DNA from: Bacillus infantis NRRL B-14911
Lineage (GTDB): Bacteria; Bacillota; Bacilli; Bacillales; Cytobacillaceae
Length of the DNA: 64,000 bases
Reading direction: 5' to 3'
NCBI RefSeq assembly: GCF_000473245.1
Contig: NC_022524.1
Location: 272,501-336,500, forward strand
The translations under genes and the position numbers were made by a program. Below, piece by piece: positions 19,619 through 30,631 of the stretch; the first letter of the stretch is position 1, and each line of letters starts with the position of its first letter. The notes under the pieces are model-generated. The model saw only the letters and a program-made list of their open reading frames with translations. It made no database searches and had not been told where the DNA came from.

Positions 19619-21859
19619 ATGCAATATTTAACGGATAAACTATTAAACGGATTGAATGCCCAGCAGCAGAATGCTGTAAAGGCAACGGACGGGCCGCTGC
19701 TTATCATGGCCGGTGCGGGAAGCGGAAAGACGAGGGTGCTGACCCACAGGATTGGATACCTGATGGTTGAAAAAGGGGTAAACCCTTATAACATCCTTGC
19801 CATCACCTTCACTAACAAGGCTGCAAGGGAAATGCGCGAGAGGATCCAGAACATGATGGGGGGAGCAGCCGATGATATTTGGATTTCAACGTTCCACTCA
19901 ATGTGTGTGCGGATTCTCAGGAGAGATATAGACAGAATCGGCTTTAACCGTAATTTCACGATCCTTGATACAACAGACCAGCAGTCTGTCATCAAGGCGA
20001 TCCTCAAGGAAAAGAATCTGGATCCCAAAAAATACGACCCGCGTGCGATTCTGGGCAGCATCAGCTCGGCGAAGAACGAACTGATCGACCCGGAGGAATA
20101 TGCAAAGGCGGCCGGCGGCTACTTCGAGCAGATCGCAAGCGACGTATACACAGAATATCAAAGACGCCTCCGCAAAAATCAGGCGCTGGACTTTGATGAC
20201 CTGATCATGACAACGATCCAGCTATTCCAGCGGGTGCCTGAGGTGCTGGAATATTATCAGCGCAAATTCCAATATATCCATGTTGATGAGTATCAGGATA
20301 CAAACAGAGCACAATATATGCTTGTAAAGCTGATGGCAGACAGATTCAAGAATCTTTGCGTGGTCGGGGACTCCGACCAGTCAATCTATCGCTGGCGCGG
20401 AGCTGACATTGCCAATATCCTGTCATTTGAAAAAGATTACCAAAATGCCCGCACGATCCTCCTGGAGCAGAATTACCGTTCAACAAAGCGGATCCTGCTG
20501 GCTGCCAATGAGGTGATTGCCAAGAACCTCAACAGGAAGGCCAAGAATCTCTGGACAGAAAATGCAGAAGGCAATAAACTGTTCCATTACCGCGCCGACA
20601 GCGAGCAGGGTGAAGGGCAGTTTGTCGCTGGGAAAATCAAAGAAATGGTCGACAGCGGCAAACGGAAGTATTCCGAGATCGCCATCCTTTACCGGACCAA
20701 TGCCCAGTCACGTGTAATGGAGGAAGTGCTGCTTAAATCAAACATCGAGTACTCCATTGTCGGCGGCATCAAGTTCTATGACAGAAAAGAAATCAAGGAT
20801 ATCCTTGCCTATCTGAGGCTGATTGCCAATCCTGATGATGACATCAGCCTGCAGCGCGTGATCAATGTGCCAAAACGCGGCATAGGCTCAGGGTCCGTGG
20901 ACAAAATCGCCAATTTTGCGCAGATGCATGATATGACGATGTACCAGGCACTCGATGCCCTTGACCTGATTGGCCTGAGCCCGAAAATCACGAAGGCGGC
21001 AACCGAGTTCCGCGATCTGATCAGAAGCTACGAACAGATGCAGGAATATTTGTCTGTAACTGAGCTTGTAGAGGAAGTGCTGGAGAAGTCCGGCTACAGG
21101 GACATGCTGAAGGCAGAGAAGTCAATTGAAGCCCAAAGCCGCCTGGAGAACATCGACGAGTTCCTGTCTGTAACGAAAAACTTCGAGGACGGCAGCGAAG
21201 ATAAAACACTCGTCGCTTTCCTGACAGACCTGGCCCTTGTTGCAGACATTGACAAGCTTGAAGACGATGGCACAAAGACCGATAGTGTCGTCCTTATGAC
21301 GCTTCACTCCGCAAAGGGGCTGGAATTCCCCGTTGTATTCCTGATCGGGCTTGAGGAAGGCGTCTTCCCTCACAGCCGCTCCCTCATGGAAGAGGCGGAA
21401 ATGGAAGAAGAACGCCGCCTCGCCTATGTGGGAATCACCCGTGCAGAGGAAGAATTATATATAACCAATGCTCAGATGAGGACATTATTCGGACGGACGA
21501 ATATGAATCCTCCATCACGCTTCATCCAGGAAATCCCGGCAGACCTTATCGAAGGGATCGAGCCGAAGAAGGCATCACCTTCTCCATTTGGCAGCCCGGC
21601 AGCAGGAGGACGGCAACCATCATCCTCAGCACCGCGGCAGGCTATGCGCAAGGCCGTGGTCAAGCCGGCTGTTGCCTCGACCGGCGGGGATGCCCTTGGC
21701 TGGCAGGTCGGAGACAAAGCCGTCCATGGAAAATGGGGCACCGGAACAGTTGTCAGCGTAAAAGGCCAGGGAGAAGGAACAGAGCTCGATATCGCCTTCC
21801 CGAGCCCGACCGGCATCAAACGCCTGCTGGCAAAATTCGCTCCGATTACAAAAGGATGA
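19619..21859 (+). CDS. pcrA: ATP-dependent DNA helicase PcrA
   Basis: Superfamily 1A 3'-5' helicase for repair, conflict resolution and plasmid replication; essential in B. subtilis. 746 residues. Walker A AGAGSGKT holds Lys37; Walker B reads VDEYQDTN (about 222-229); [22 protein letters not shown] and ITRAEEELY are motifs III, IV and VI. The C-terminal tail has the Tudor-like [19 protein letters not shown] polymerase-binding region. ATG 19619 follows a GGTGA; TTG 19601 would add six residues. The next gene, ligA, is separated by a repeat element. Confidence 0.97.
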   Translation: MQYLTDKLLNGLNAQQQNAVKATDGPLLIMAGAGSGKTRVLTHRIGYLMVEKGVNPYNILAITFTNKAAREMRERIQNMMGGAADDIWISTFHSMCVRILRRDIDRIGFNRNFTILDTTDQQSVIKAILKEKNLDPKKYDPRAILGSISSAKNELIDPEEYAKAAGGYFEQIASDVYTEYQRRLRKNQALDFDDLIMTTIQLFQRVPEVLEYYQRKFQYIHVDEYQDTNRAQYMLVKLMADRFKNLCVVGDSDQSIYRWRGADIANILSFEKDYQNARTILLEQNYRSTKRILLAANEVIAKNLNRKAKNLWTENAEGNKLFHYRADSEQGEGQFVAGKIKEMVDSGKRKYSEIAILYRTNAQSRVMEEVLLKSNIEYSIVGGIKFYDRKEIKDILAYLRLIANPDDDISLQRVINVPKRGIGSGSVDKIANFAQMHDMTMYQALDALDLIGLSPKITKAATEFRDLIRSYEQMQEYLSVTELVEEVLEKSGYRDMLKAEKSIEAQSRLENIDEFLSVTKNFEDGSEDKTLVAFLTDLALVADIDKLEDDGTKTDSVVLMTLHSAKGLEFPVVFLIGLEEGVFPHSRSLMEEAEMEEERRLAYVGITRAEEELYITNAQMRTLFGRTNMNPPSRFIQEIPADLIEGIEPKKASPSPFGSPAAGGRQPSSSAPRQAMRKAVVKPAVASTGGDALGWQVGDKAVHGKWGTGTVVSVKGQGEGTELDIAFPSPTGIKRLLAKFAPITKG

Positions 21860-21902
21860 TACAGTACAGAAATATAGGATAAAAAAGCATAATTGCTGCG
21901 GA

Positions 21903-21945
21903 GCTGCCAGGCCTAATTGGAGGCGGGCAGCGGCCGAGTTTTTCT
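21903..21945 (+). terminator. hairpin after pcrA, weak terminator
   Basis: GCTGCC-AG-GCCT pairs with AGGC-G-GGCAGC, but the T run (GTTTTTC) starts 8 nt after the stem. It may lower read-through from pcrA into the repeat and ligA. Confidence 0.35.
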
Positions 21946-21980
21946 AATGGTAAGAAAGTTTATTTTTTATCTTCGATTAC

Positions 21981-24185
<2,205 letters not shown>

Positions 24186-24199
24186 GAGGTGTAAAAGCA

Positions 24200-25372
24200 G
24201 TGAGAAGAACATCAATAATCGCCTTGTCCCTTGTCCTTTTGCTGACAGGCTGCGCCCCAAACTTCCAGAAGCAGGAGGAAGTGGTGCAGGAGCAGGATGA
24301 CTCAAAGGAAAATGCGATTATTCCAAACTATAAGATCTCGGATCAGTACTATCGTACGATCCTGCCTTTTAAGCCCGGGGAAGCACGCGGATTGGTCGTC
24401 AATAATATCAATACGAGATATGACCTGAATGAATTTGAGACAGGCCTCATGAGAGTGGCCCAAAACTCATTCGATCCTGATAAGTTCTTTTTCCAGGAAG
24501 GCCAGTATCTGAAAAGAGATATGGTCAGCAAATGGCTGAGCCGCAAATATACGGCCGCGCAGCTGAAGGAAAAGAACCTCGAGGAAGAAGACAATCTTGG
24601 CCTGAATCCGGTTGATGATGAGAAAGGCGACATCAAATCGAGGGAAGAAAGAAACCCGATTTACCTTGCCCATATCCTTGAGCATAACTACCTCCTGAAA
24701 AATGAAGATGGCAAAGCCTATCTCGGGGGAGTCGTCATCGGTCTCGCCATGAACTCTGTACACTATTACAGAACAGTGGAGTATGGAGACGTTTTTGAGA
24801 AAAAAATCGATCACGCCACCCTTGAAAAAGAAGGAAAGCAGATTGCCGATCAGGTATTAAGCAGACTCCGCAGCATGGACGAGCTTAAAAATGTACCGAT
24901 CACCATCGCCCTTTTCGAGCAGGAAAGCAATAAATCAGTCGTGCCTGGCACTTTCTTTGCCTATGCCCAGGCGGACAAAGGAAGCAGCAAGCTAGGCGGC
25001 TGGGAAAACGTAGATGAAGAATATGTGTTATTCCCATCCCCTGGAGCCACCGAAGATCACAGGGAAGACGTCACCTCATTCCTTAACTTCAAGCAGGACG
25101 TCGAAAAATACTTCCCGAACTTCAACGGGGTCATTGGGAAAGCCTTCTATGCTCAGGATCAGCTCCAGGAGCTGAACATTGAAATCCCGATTCAATTCTA
25201 CGGGAAAGCAGAAGGCATAGGCTTTACCCAATATGTGACCGGACTCGTCATGAAGCATTTCCCGGACTATATATCCGTCCAGGTCAGCGTCACCTCCGTC
25301 AACGGCCCGGAAGCACTCATCGTCCGGAAAGCCGGAGACCAGGAACCATTTGTGCATATTTATCAGCAGTAG
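24200..25372 (+). CDS. camS: CamS-family lipoprotein YerH
   Basis: 390 residues; a lipoprotein with a short basic start (RRTSI) and lipobox LTGC (Cys18), then a CamS domain. CamS proteins in staphylococci are the source of a sex-pheromone heptapeptide released from the signal peptide; the job of the mature protein in Bacillus is not known. The family-typical parts are FKPGEARGLVVNNINTRYD, VVIGLAMNSVHYY, and the GYTQYVTGLV-like segment near the C terminus. GTG 24200 has GAGGTG 9 nt upstream and is 14 nt after ligA. Confidence 0.9.
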   Translation: MRRTSIIALSLVLLLTGCAPNFQKQEEVVQEQDDSKENAIIPNYKISDQYYRTILPFKPGEARGLVVNNINTRYDLNEFETGLMRVAQNSFDPDKFFFQEGQYLKRDMVSKWLSRKYTAAQLKEKNLEEEDNLGLNPVDDEKGDIKSREERNPIYLAHILEHNYLLKNEDGKAYLGGVVIGLAMNSVHYYRTVEYGDVFEKKIDHATLEKEGKQIADQVLSRLRSMDELKNVPITIALFEQESNKSVVPGTFFAYAQADKGSSKLGGWENVDEEYVLFPSPGATEDHREDVTSFLNFKQDVEKYFPNFNGVIGKAFYAQDQLQELNIEIPIQFYGKAEGIGFTQYVTGLVMKHFPDYISVQVSVTSVNGPEALIVRKAGDQEPFVHIYQQ

Positions 25373-25377
25373 AAGAG

Positions 25378-25412
25378 ACAAGCAGCCGGTTGGGGGGCTG
25401 CTTGTTTTTTTT
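25378..25412 (+). terminator. terminator after camS
   Basis: ACAAGCAGCC and GGCTGCTTGT form a perfect 10-bp stem followed by eight T. Confidence 0.92.
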
Positions 25413-25440
25413 GTGGGGCGGGAGCAGTAAAAACTCCTGT

Positions 25441-25540
25441 TCGATAATATATTTGTTAAATCGATAATAAATCCTCAATTTCGATAATATAAATGGAGTT
25501 TCGATAATATATCCACAAATTTGATAGGATACCACTCTTA
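25441..25540 (+). repeat. 20-nt-period array B, core TCGATAATAT
   Basis: Exact 20-nt spacing: TCGATAATAT at 25441, TCGATAATAA at 25461, TCGATAATAT at 25481 and 25501, and a decayed TTGATAGGAT at 25521. Each 10-nt core is followed by 10 nt with no similarity between units. It lies 29 nt after the camS terminator and upstream of the NERD gene. Confidence 0.85.
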
Positions 25541-25632
25541 TTAGAATTAGCTTCCATTTTTACAGTCTAAAATAAAGGAATTTTTTACTTGCGTGGAGTA
25601 TTCTTACGATACTAAGACAGAAGGGAGCTATT

Positions 25633-26646
25633 ATGATTATAAAAAATAAAGAAATGCCAACTTCTTTGGAAAAACTGCAGGCACTTTATAAGAGAACTCC
25701 ATTTACCCATCATAAATACAAGCTAATAAAAGAAAACCTTGCAAAGCAGTCTGCTGGCTATAAAGGTGAGCTTTCTCTGGCTTATCCGCTTAGCTTACTT
25801 TCTGATAAGAAATATTATATATTTCATGACATCCGATTATTGGCAGGTATTCATAATTTTCAGGTGGATGCCCTGCTGCTATCGCGTAAATTCATAGTTT
25901 TATTGGAAGTTAAGAATATAACAGGAACCCTATATTTTGATCAATATTTTCACCAGTTGATACGCACTCAGGAAGATAAAGAAGAAGCATTTCCGGATCC
26001 GCTTACCCAAATAAGCAGACACACATTTTTAATGAAAAAATGGTTGAAGTCTCAAGGGTTTCCGGATATACCAATAGAATCATTCGTTGTTATCAGCAGC
26101 CCCTATACCCTCATTAAAACTTCTCCCGAAAACCAGTTAATCTCCCGCAAAATACTTCGAAGCGATTATATACCGATTAAGTTTATCCAACTGGATTTAC
26201 ATTATAAGACAGATGCTTTAAGCCAAAAGGAGCTTGAAAAATTATCCGGAATAATATTAAAGAATGATAATCCCGGAACTATCGACATCCTGAAACAATA
26301 TGGAGTGGCAAGAGGAGAATTGATCAAAGGGGTAGAATGTCCATTATGCAAAAGGATGCCTATGGACAGGACACATGGCAATTGGCAGTGTCCAGCATGC
26401 GGGATAAAAAAACCCGACCTTCATCTATCTGCATTAAAGGATTATAGTCTCCTTATTTCATCGTCTATCACAAGCCGTGAAGCCAGGGATTTCCTGCTTT
26501 TCAGTTCAAAACCGCTTGCTACAAGACTATTGCGCCCTTTTCCAGTTCTGGCAGCAACAAAGGAAAGATATATCATCTTGACATTAAAACACACTGAAAG
26601 AAAGAACTTTTGGAAAAATAAACATTTCTCAGAATGTTGGAGATAA
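25633..26646 (+). CDS. NERD-domain protein with zinc ribbon
   Basis: 337 residues. The N-terminal half is a nuclease-related (NERD) domain: GYKGELSLAYPL (about 38-49), FQVDALLLS and VLLEVKNITG with the D...E-x-K residues expected of the PD-(D/E)XK-like fold. A four-Cys zinc ribbon follows (CPLCKRM...CPACG, about residues 237-257). The C-terminal part has no recognised domain. Such proteins are often encoded in accessory regions; a DNA-processing role is inferred. The gene is more AT-rich than its neighbours, suggesting transfer. ATG 25633 has AAGGGAG upstream. Confidence 0.8.
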   Translation: MIIKNKEMPTSLEKLQALYKRTPFTHHKYKLIKENLAKQSAGYKGELSLAYPLSLLSDKKYYIFHDIRLLAGIHNFQVDALLLSRKFIVLLEVKNITGTLYFDQYFHQLIRTQEDKEEAFPDPLTQISRHTFLMKKWLKSQGFPDIPIESFVVISSPYTLIKTSPENQLISRKILRSDYIPIKFIQLDLHYKTDALSQKELEKLSGIILKNDNPGTIDILKQYGVARGELIKGVECPLCKRMPMDRTHGNWQCPACGIKKPDLHLSALKDYSLLISSSITSREARDFLLFSSKPLATRLLRPFPVLAATKERYIILTLKHTERKNFWKNKHFSECWR

Positions 26647-26690
26647 ATAGAAAGTCATGTTAAAATGGAACCTGGATGTAAACGTTTTAG
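26637..26690 (+). promoter_or_regulatory. pruA promoter with candidate CcpA (cre) site
   Basis: An extended -10, TGTTAAAAT (26658-26666), has a weak TTGGAG 18 nt upstream. TGTAAACGTTTTAG (26677-26690) matches the cre consensus except at its last bases and would lie at about +4 to +17, where CcpA binding blocks transcription. Catabolite repression of proline/arginine breakdown is sensible but not proven here. Confidence 0.45.
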
Positions 26691-26709
26691 TACATAGGAG
26701 GCGTTATAA

Positions 26710-28257
26710 ATGGTACAACCTTACAAGCATGAACCTTTTACTAATTTTTCTGTTGAAGAAGAGCGCGAGGGCTACCTGCAGGGATTAAAGACTGTTGAGG
26801 GCTATCTTGGCCAGGATTATGATCTGCTGATTGGCGGAGAGCGCGTGTCGACTGAAGATAAAATAGTTTCCTATAATCCTTCTAATAAAGAAGAAGTGAT
26901 CGGCCGTGTATCAAAGGCGACGCAGGAGCATGCCGAGCAGGCAATGCAGGCGGCTGTCGAAGCCTTCAAGACTTGGAGAAAAGTGAAGCCTGAGACGCGT
27001 GCTGATGTGCTTTTTAAGGCAGCAGCGATTATCCGCCGCCGCAAGCATGAGTTCTCTGCTTTGCTGACAAAGGAAGCGGGCAAGCCTTGGAATGAGGCTG
27101 ATGCAGATACAGCGGAAGCAATTGACTTCCTTGAGTACTATGCACGTCAAGCTCTGAAAGTGAAAGACGGCATGCCAGTGAACAGCCGTCCGAATGAATA
27201 TAACCGCTATGATTATATTCCATTGGGCGTGGGCATCGTTATTTCACCTTGGAACTTCCCGCTTGCAATCATGGCTGGTACGACTGTGGCTGCGATTGTT
27301 GCCGGAAACACTGTACTGCTGAAGCCGGCTTCAACTACTCCTGTGGTTGCAGCAAAATTCGTTGAAGTCATGGAACAGGCAGGCCTTCCGAAGGGCGTCC
27401 TGAACTTTGTACCTGGAAGCGGTGCAGAAGTGGGCGACTATCTGGTTGATCATAAGGACACTCGCTTTATTTCATTCACAGGATCACGTGATGTTGGTCT
27501 GCGCATCAATGAACGTGCTTCTAAGTTGAATGATGGCCAGATCTGGCTGAAGCGCGTGATTGCGGAAATGGGCGGAAAAGATACAATTGTTGTTGACAAA
27601 GAGGCAGATCTTGAGCTTGCTGCACAGTCAATCGTTGCTTCCGCATTCGGTTTCTCCGGTCAGAAATGCTCAGCCTGCTCACGCGCAGTGGTGGTAGAGG
27701 ATGTGTACGATCAAGTGCTTAACCGCGTGGTTGAGCTGACAAATGATCTGACACAGGGCAACCCGGAAGACAAGAGCAATTTCATGGGTCCTGTTATCGA
27801 CCAGAATGCATTTGACAAGATTATGAGCTATGTTGAAATCGGCAAAGAAGAAGGCAAGCTGATGACAGGCGGAGAAGGGGACAGCTCTAAAGGCTACTTC
27901 ATCAAACCGACTGTGTTCGCTGACCTTGCTCCTGATGCACGTTTGATGCAGGAAGAAATCTTTGGTCCGGTTGTAGGCTTTACAAAGGCTAAAGACTTTG
28001 ACCATGCATTGGAAATTGCCAATAATACAGAGTACGGCTTAACAGGTGCGGTCATCACTACGAACCGTGAAAACATCCAGAAAGCGCGCGAAGATTTCCA
28101 TGTCGGGAATCTGTATTTCAACCGCGGCTGTACAGGAGCAATCGTTGGATACCAGCCATTCGGCGGTTTCAACATGTCTGGTACAGATTCAAAAGCTGGA
28201 GGACCTGATTATATCCTTCTGCATATGCAGGCGAAGACAACTTCTGAAATGTACTAA
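26710..28257 (+). CDS. pruA: 1-pyrroline-5-carboxylate dehydrogenase (PruA/RocA)
   Basis: NAD-dependent L-glutamate gamma-semialdehyde dehydrogenase, the second step of proline (and arginine/ornithine) breakdown to glutamate. 515 residues. Catalytic Cys320 lies in SGQKCSACS and general base Glu286 in AEMGGKD; the [12 protein letters not shown] and FTGSRDVG motifs bind cofactor. ATG 26710 follows AGGAGG. A terminator follows, then the structured repeat and two proline-type symporters, so this is a proline uptake/use region; no proline dehydrogenase is in the window. Confidence 0.94.
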   Translation: MVQPYKHEPFTNFSVEEEREGYLQGLKTVEGYLGQDYDLLIGGERVSTEDKIVSYNPSNKEEVIGRVSKATQEHAEQAMQAAVEAFKTWRKVKPETRADVLFKAAAIIRRRKHEFSALLTKEAGKPWNEADADTAEAIDFLEYYARQALKVKDGMPVNSRPNEYNRYDYIPLGVGIVISPWNFPLAIMAGTTVAAIVAGNTVLLKPASTTPVVAAKFVEVMEQAGLPKGVLNFVPGSGAEVGDYLVDHKDTRFISFTGSRDVGLRINERASKLNDGQIWLKRVIAEMGGKDTIVVDKEADLELAAQSIVASAFGFSGQKCSACSRAVVVEDVYDQVLNRVVELTNDLTQGNPEDKSNFMGPVIDQNAFDKIMSYVEIGKEEGKLMTGGEGDSSKGYFIKPTVFADLAPDARLMQEEIFGPVVGFTKAKDFDHALEIANNTEYGLTGAVITTNRENIQKAREDFHVGNLYFNRGCTGAIVGYQPFGGFNMSGTDSKAGGPDYILLHMQAKTTSEMY

Positions 28258-28269
28258 TCCGCCGGACAT

Positions 28270-28301
28270 GCCCGCATCCCAATATGGGATGCGGGCTTTT
28301 T
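28270..28301 (+). terminator. terminator after pruA
   Basis: GCCCGCATCCC and GGGATGCGGGC pair perfectly (11 bp) around AATAT, followed by five T. Confidence 0.95.
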
Positions 28302-28312
28302 GTGCTTGTTAA

Positions 28313-28541
28313 GGAATTTATAAATTGTAATTCTTGTGGATGATTAGTATTTCTTGATCAACGTCCAGCTCCAGCGACTACACCCTCGAGGTCACAAGAC
28401 GAACCTCCCAAGAAGGCAAAGAACGCCTTTCCGGGAGGTTCGTCTTGAGGCCCCAGGATGCGGGTCATGCAGACGTTGCAACAGGACGTGGCGTTCTTAG
28501 TCTGCGTTCCTTAGGGTGATCAAGGCGCTTGCGCTCTTCTA
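28313..28541 (+). repeat. structured interspersed repeat, copy 2
   Basis: The core 28361-28541 matches copy 1. Its main stem is AACCTCCC (28402-28409) with GGGAGGTT (28433-28440), a compensatory change relative to copy 1. An upstream stretch from about 28313 (TTGTAATTCTTGTGGAT...) is shared only with copy 3. It lies between the pruA terminator and the leader of the symporter genes. Confidence 0.85.
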
Positions 28542-28592
28542 GTAGGATAGTCATGTTTTTATCTTAATATTTATACTATTAAATTAATTGTG

Positions 28593-28639
28593 TATAATTT
28601 TATTAGTTTTACCCTCTTAAAGCCGCTTGGTAGGAGGGT
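28593..28639 (+). promoter_or_regulatory. TATAAT and leader hairpin before the putP unit
   Basis: TATAAT (28593-28598) is followed by a leader in which ACCCTC (28611-28616) can pair with GAGGGT (28634-28639). No strong -35 is seen. The leader runs about 100 nt to the small membrane peptide gene. Confidence 0.4.
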
Positions 28640-28703
28640 GGAACAGGAATTAATCAATCGTTTGATGAAGAGGCTTTTACTAAAAAAATGGAGGTGACGG
28701 GAG

Positions 28704-28808
28704 ATGGGCTTGAGCGGGATGACGATTTTCTGGCTGTTTGTGCCGATGCCGGCATTGATTTTGCTTTCTATCGTTACGTATTTTACGGAGAGGAGAATGG
28801 AAAGATGA
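28704..28808 (+). CDS. small membrane peptide coupled to PutP
   Basis: A 34-codon gene: MGLSGMTIFWLFVPMP, then a single hydrophobic helix and a charged end (FTERRMER). It has one of the best ribosome sites in the region (GGAGGTGA, 6 nt before ATG 28704). Its TGA overlaps the ATG of the following symporter gene. The layout resembles small accessory subunits known beside some sodium symporters, so I infer a helper peptide for PutP. The longer in-frame reading that would extend the symporter N terminus into this region gives no membrane-like sequence, which favours this peptide. Confidence 0.7.
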   Translation: MGLSGMTIFWLFVPMPALILLSIVTYFTERRMER

Positions 28809-30271
28809 TGTCTACGGCTACATTGGTTACTTTTATTGTCTATTTGGCCGGGATGCTGGCAATTGGCCTGTTTTTTTACCGGATGACCAGCAATCTGTCT
28901 GATTATGTTTTAGGCGGGAGGAGCCTGGGGCCGGGTGTAGCAGCGCTAAGCGCCGGGGCCTCTGACATGAGCGGCTGGCTTCTCCTGGGATTGCCGGGCG
29001 CGGCCTATGTTTCAGGATTTTCTGCTGTCTGGATCTGCATCGGCCTATCTGCAGGCGCTTATTTGAACTGGCAGTTTGTTGCAAGAAGGCTGAGGGCCTA
29101 TACAGAGGTTTCACGAAATTCCATTACGATTCCTGATTATCTTGAGAATCGCTTCAGGGACCATTCAAAAATGCTGAGGGTGATTTCTGCATTTGTTATT
29201 TTATTATTTTTTACCTTTTATGCTTCATCAGGAATGGTGGCAGGAGGCAAGCTGTTTGAAAATTCCTTTGGTCTGCAGTATGAAGCAGCCTTGTGGATCG
29301 GAGCCATTGTCATCATTTCCTATACTTTCCTTGGCGGCTTTCTCGCAGTAAGCTGGACTGACTTTGTGCAGGGAATCCTGATGTTCATTGCCCTTCTCAT
29401 TGTCCCGATAGCGGCCATCAGCGAAGTCGGCGGATGGAGTGAGGCTGTTGATAAGGTGGGAAGCATTAAGCCGGACGGCCTTGATGTTTTTGCCGGCACT
29501 ACTGCAATCGGGATCATATCTTCAATGGCCTGGGGCCTCGGTTACTTTGGGCAGCCGCATATCATCACCCGTTTTATGGCATTGAGATCAACCAGGGATG
29601 TGCCGATGGCAAGGCTGATCGGGATGGTATGGATGATTGCAGGGCTGTTTGGTGCTATATTTACTGGTTTTGCAGGCATTGCTTATTTTGCGGATACGCC
29701 GTTAAAGGATTCGGAAACCGTCTTTATGGATTTTAGCTCTCTGCTTTTCAATCCCTGGATCTCTGGCATTCTTCTTGCTGCGATCCTTTCAGCGATTATG
29801 AGTACAATTGATTCCCAGCTGCTTGTGTCCTCAAGTGCTGTGGCCGAAGATTTCTATAAGGCAGTCTTCAGGAAGGGAGCCGGAGAAAAGGAGCTTGTAT
29901 GGGTCGGCAGGATCTCGGTCATTGTGATTGCCCTGATTGCCATCATTCTTGCCATGAACCCGGAAAGCTCTGTCCTTGATCTTGTGAGCTATGCGTGGGG
30001 CGGATTTGGCGCGGCATTCGGTCCAGTGATTATCCTGTCGCTTTTCTGGAAGCGAATGACAAGGAATGGGGCACTCGCAGGGCTTATTTCCGGAGCTGCC
30101 ACTGTTGTCATTTGGGAAAAATTGAAGGGCGGCATCTTTGATTTATATGAAATTGTTCCTGGCTTTCTGGTATGTACTGCAGCCATTATTATTTTCAGTC
30201 TGGCATCTTCTTCACCGGATAAGGAAATTGAAGAAGAGTTTGAAAAGGCAAAGGCATCCTCTTTTGATTGA
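28805..30271 (+). CDS. putP: sodium/proline symporter PutP (copy 1)
   Basis: Sodium:solute symporter family protein of about 488 residues with roughly 13 membrane segments. The signature regions are SDYVLGGRSLGPGVAALSAGASDMSG in TM2, YTEVSRNSITIPDYLENRF, SYTFLGGFLAVSWTDFVQG, and ILSAIMSTIDSQLLVSSSA. Substrate is most likely proline with Na+. Start ATG 28805 (or 28808) has GGAGAGGAG 9 nt upstream and overlaps the stop of the small peptide. It shares long identical blocks with the next symporter gene, so the two are duplicates. Confidence 0.9.
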   Translation: MMSTATLVTFIVYLAGMLAIGLFFYRMTSNLSDYVLGGRSLGPGVAALSAGASDMSGWLLLGLPGAAYVSGFSAVWICIGLSAGAYLNWQFVARRLRAYTEVSRNSITIPDYLENRFRDHSKMLRVISAFVILLFFTFYASSGMVAGGKLFENSFGLQYEAALWIGAIVIISYTFLGGFLAVSWTDFVQGILMFIALLIVPIAAISEVGGWSEAVDKVGSIKPDGLDVFAGTTAIGIISSMAWGLGYFGQPHIITRFMALRSTRDVPMARLIGMVWMIAGLFGAIFTGFAGIAYFADTPLKDSETVFMDFSSLLFNPWISGILLAAILSAIMSTIDSQLLVSSSAVAEDFYKAVFRKGAGEKELVWVGRISVIVIALIAIILAMNPESSVLDLVSYAWGGFGAAFGPVIILSLFWKRMTRNGALAGLISGAATVVIWEKLKGGIFDLYEIVPGFLVCTAAIIIFSLASSSPDKEIEEEFEKAKASSFD

Positions 30272-30291
30272 AAAAATTCATCTATTGAATG

Positions 30292-30316
30292 GCAGGCTAT
30301 TATGGCCTGCTTTTTT
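30292..30316 (+). terminator. terminator after putP copy 1
   Basis: GCAGGC and GCCTGC pair around TATTATG and are followed by six T. Confidence 0.85.
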
Positions 30317-30631
30317 ATATTCCAGAGAAAATGATGACTTAATTTTATAAATTTAGATGAATAGATACTCGTGTATAACCGTTTTCTTAATTATATATGC
30401 AGATTTAGTGAATAAATATAAAAGGCATTACGGAAAACTGAATTTTCTCCCTGTTCTGATTATGTATCTGTGTTACGCTTATTAACGGCTGTTAAACGGC
30501 GGGAGTGAGGATTGTTTTCTTTCAGTATTTTTTCAAATGATGATCCCTGCATAAGGTTGCAGAAATACTGCATAGAAAATGATGCTCGTATTTAAATATC
30601 TTAGTTATGGAAAGGAGAATGCTTTAAAACA
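30317..30631 (+). other. intergenic region before putP copy 2
   Basis: 315 nt without a gene. It holds a perfect inverted repeat TGCAG-AAATA-CTGCA near 30557-30571 and AT-rich stretches that could hold a promoter. No small peptide gene like the one before putP copy 1 is present. No clear riboswitch is seen. Confidence 0.4.

Noticed and set aside
28688-28804. N-terminal extension of PutP copy 1 from 28688
   Set aside because: The extension is not membrane-like and overlaps the small peptide gene; ribosome sites favour 28704 and 28805.
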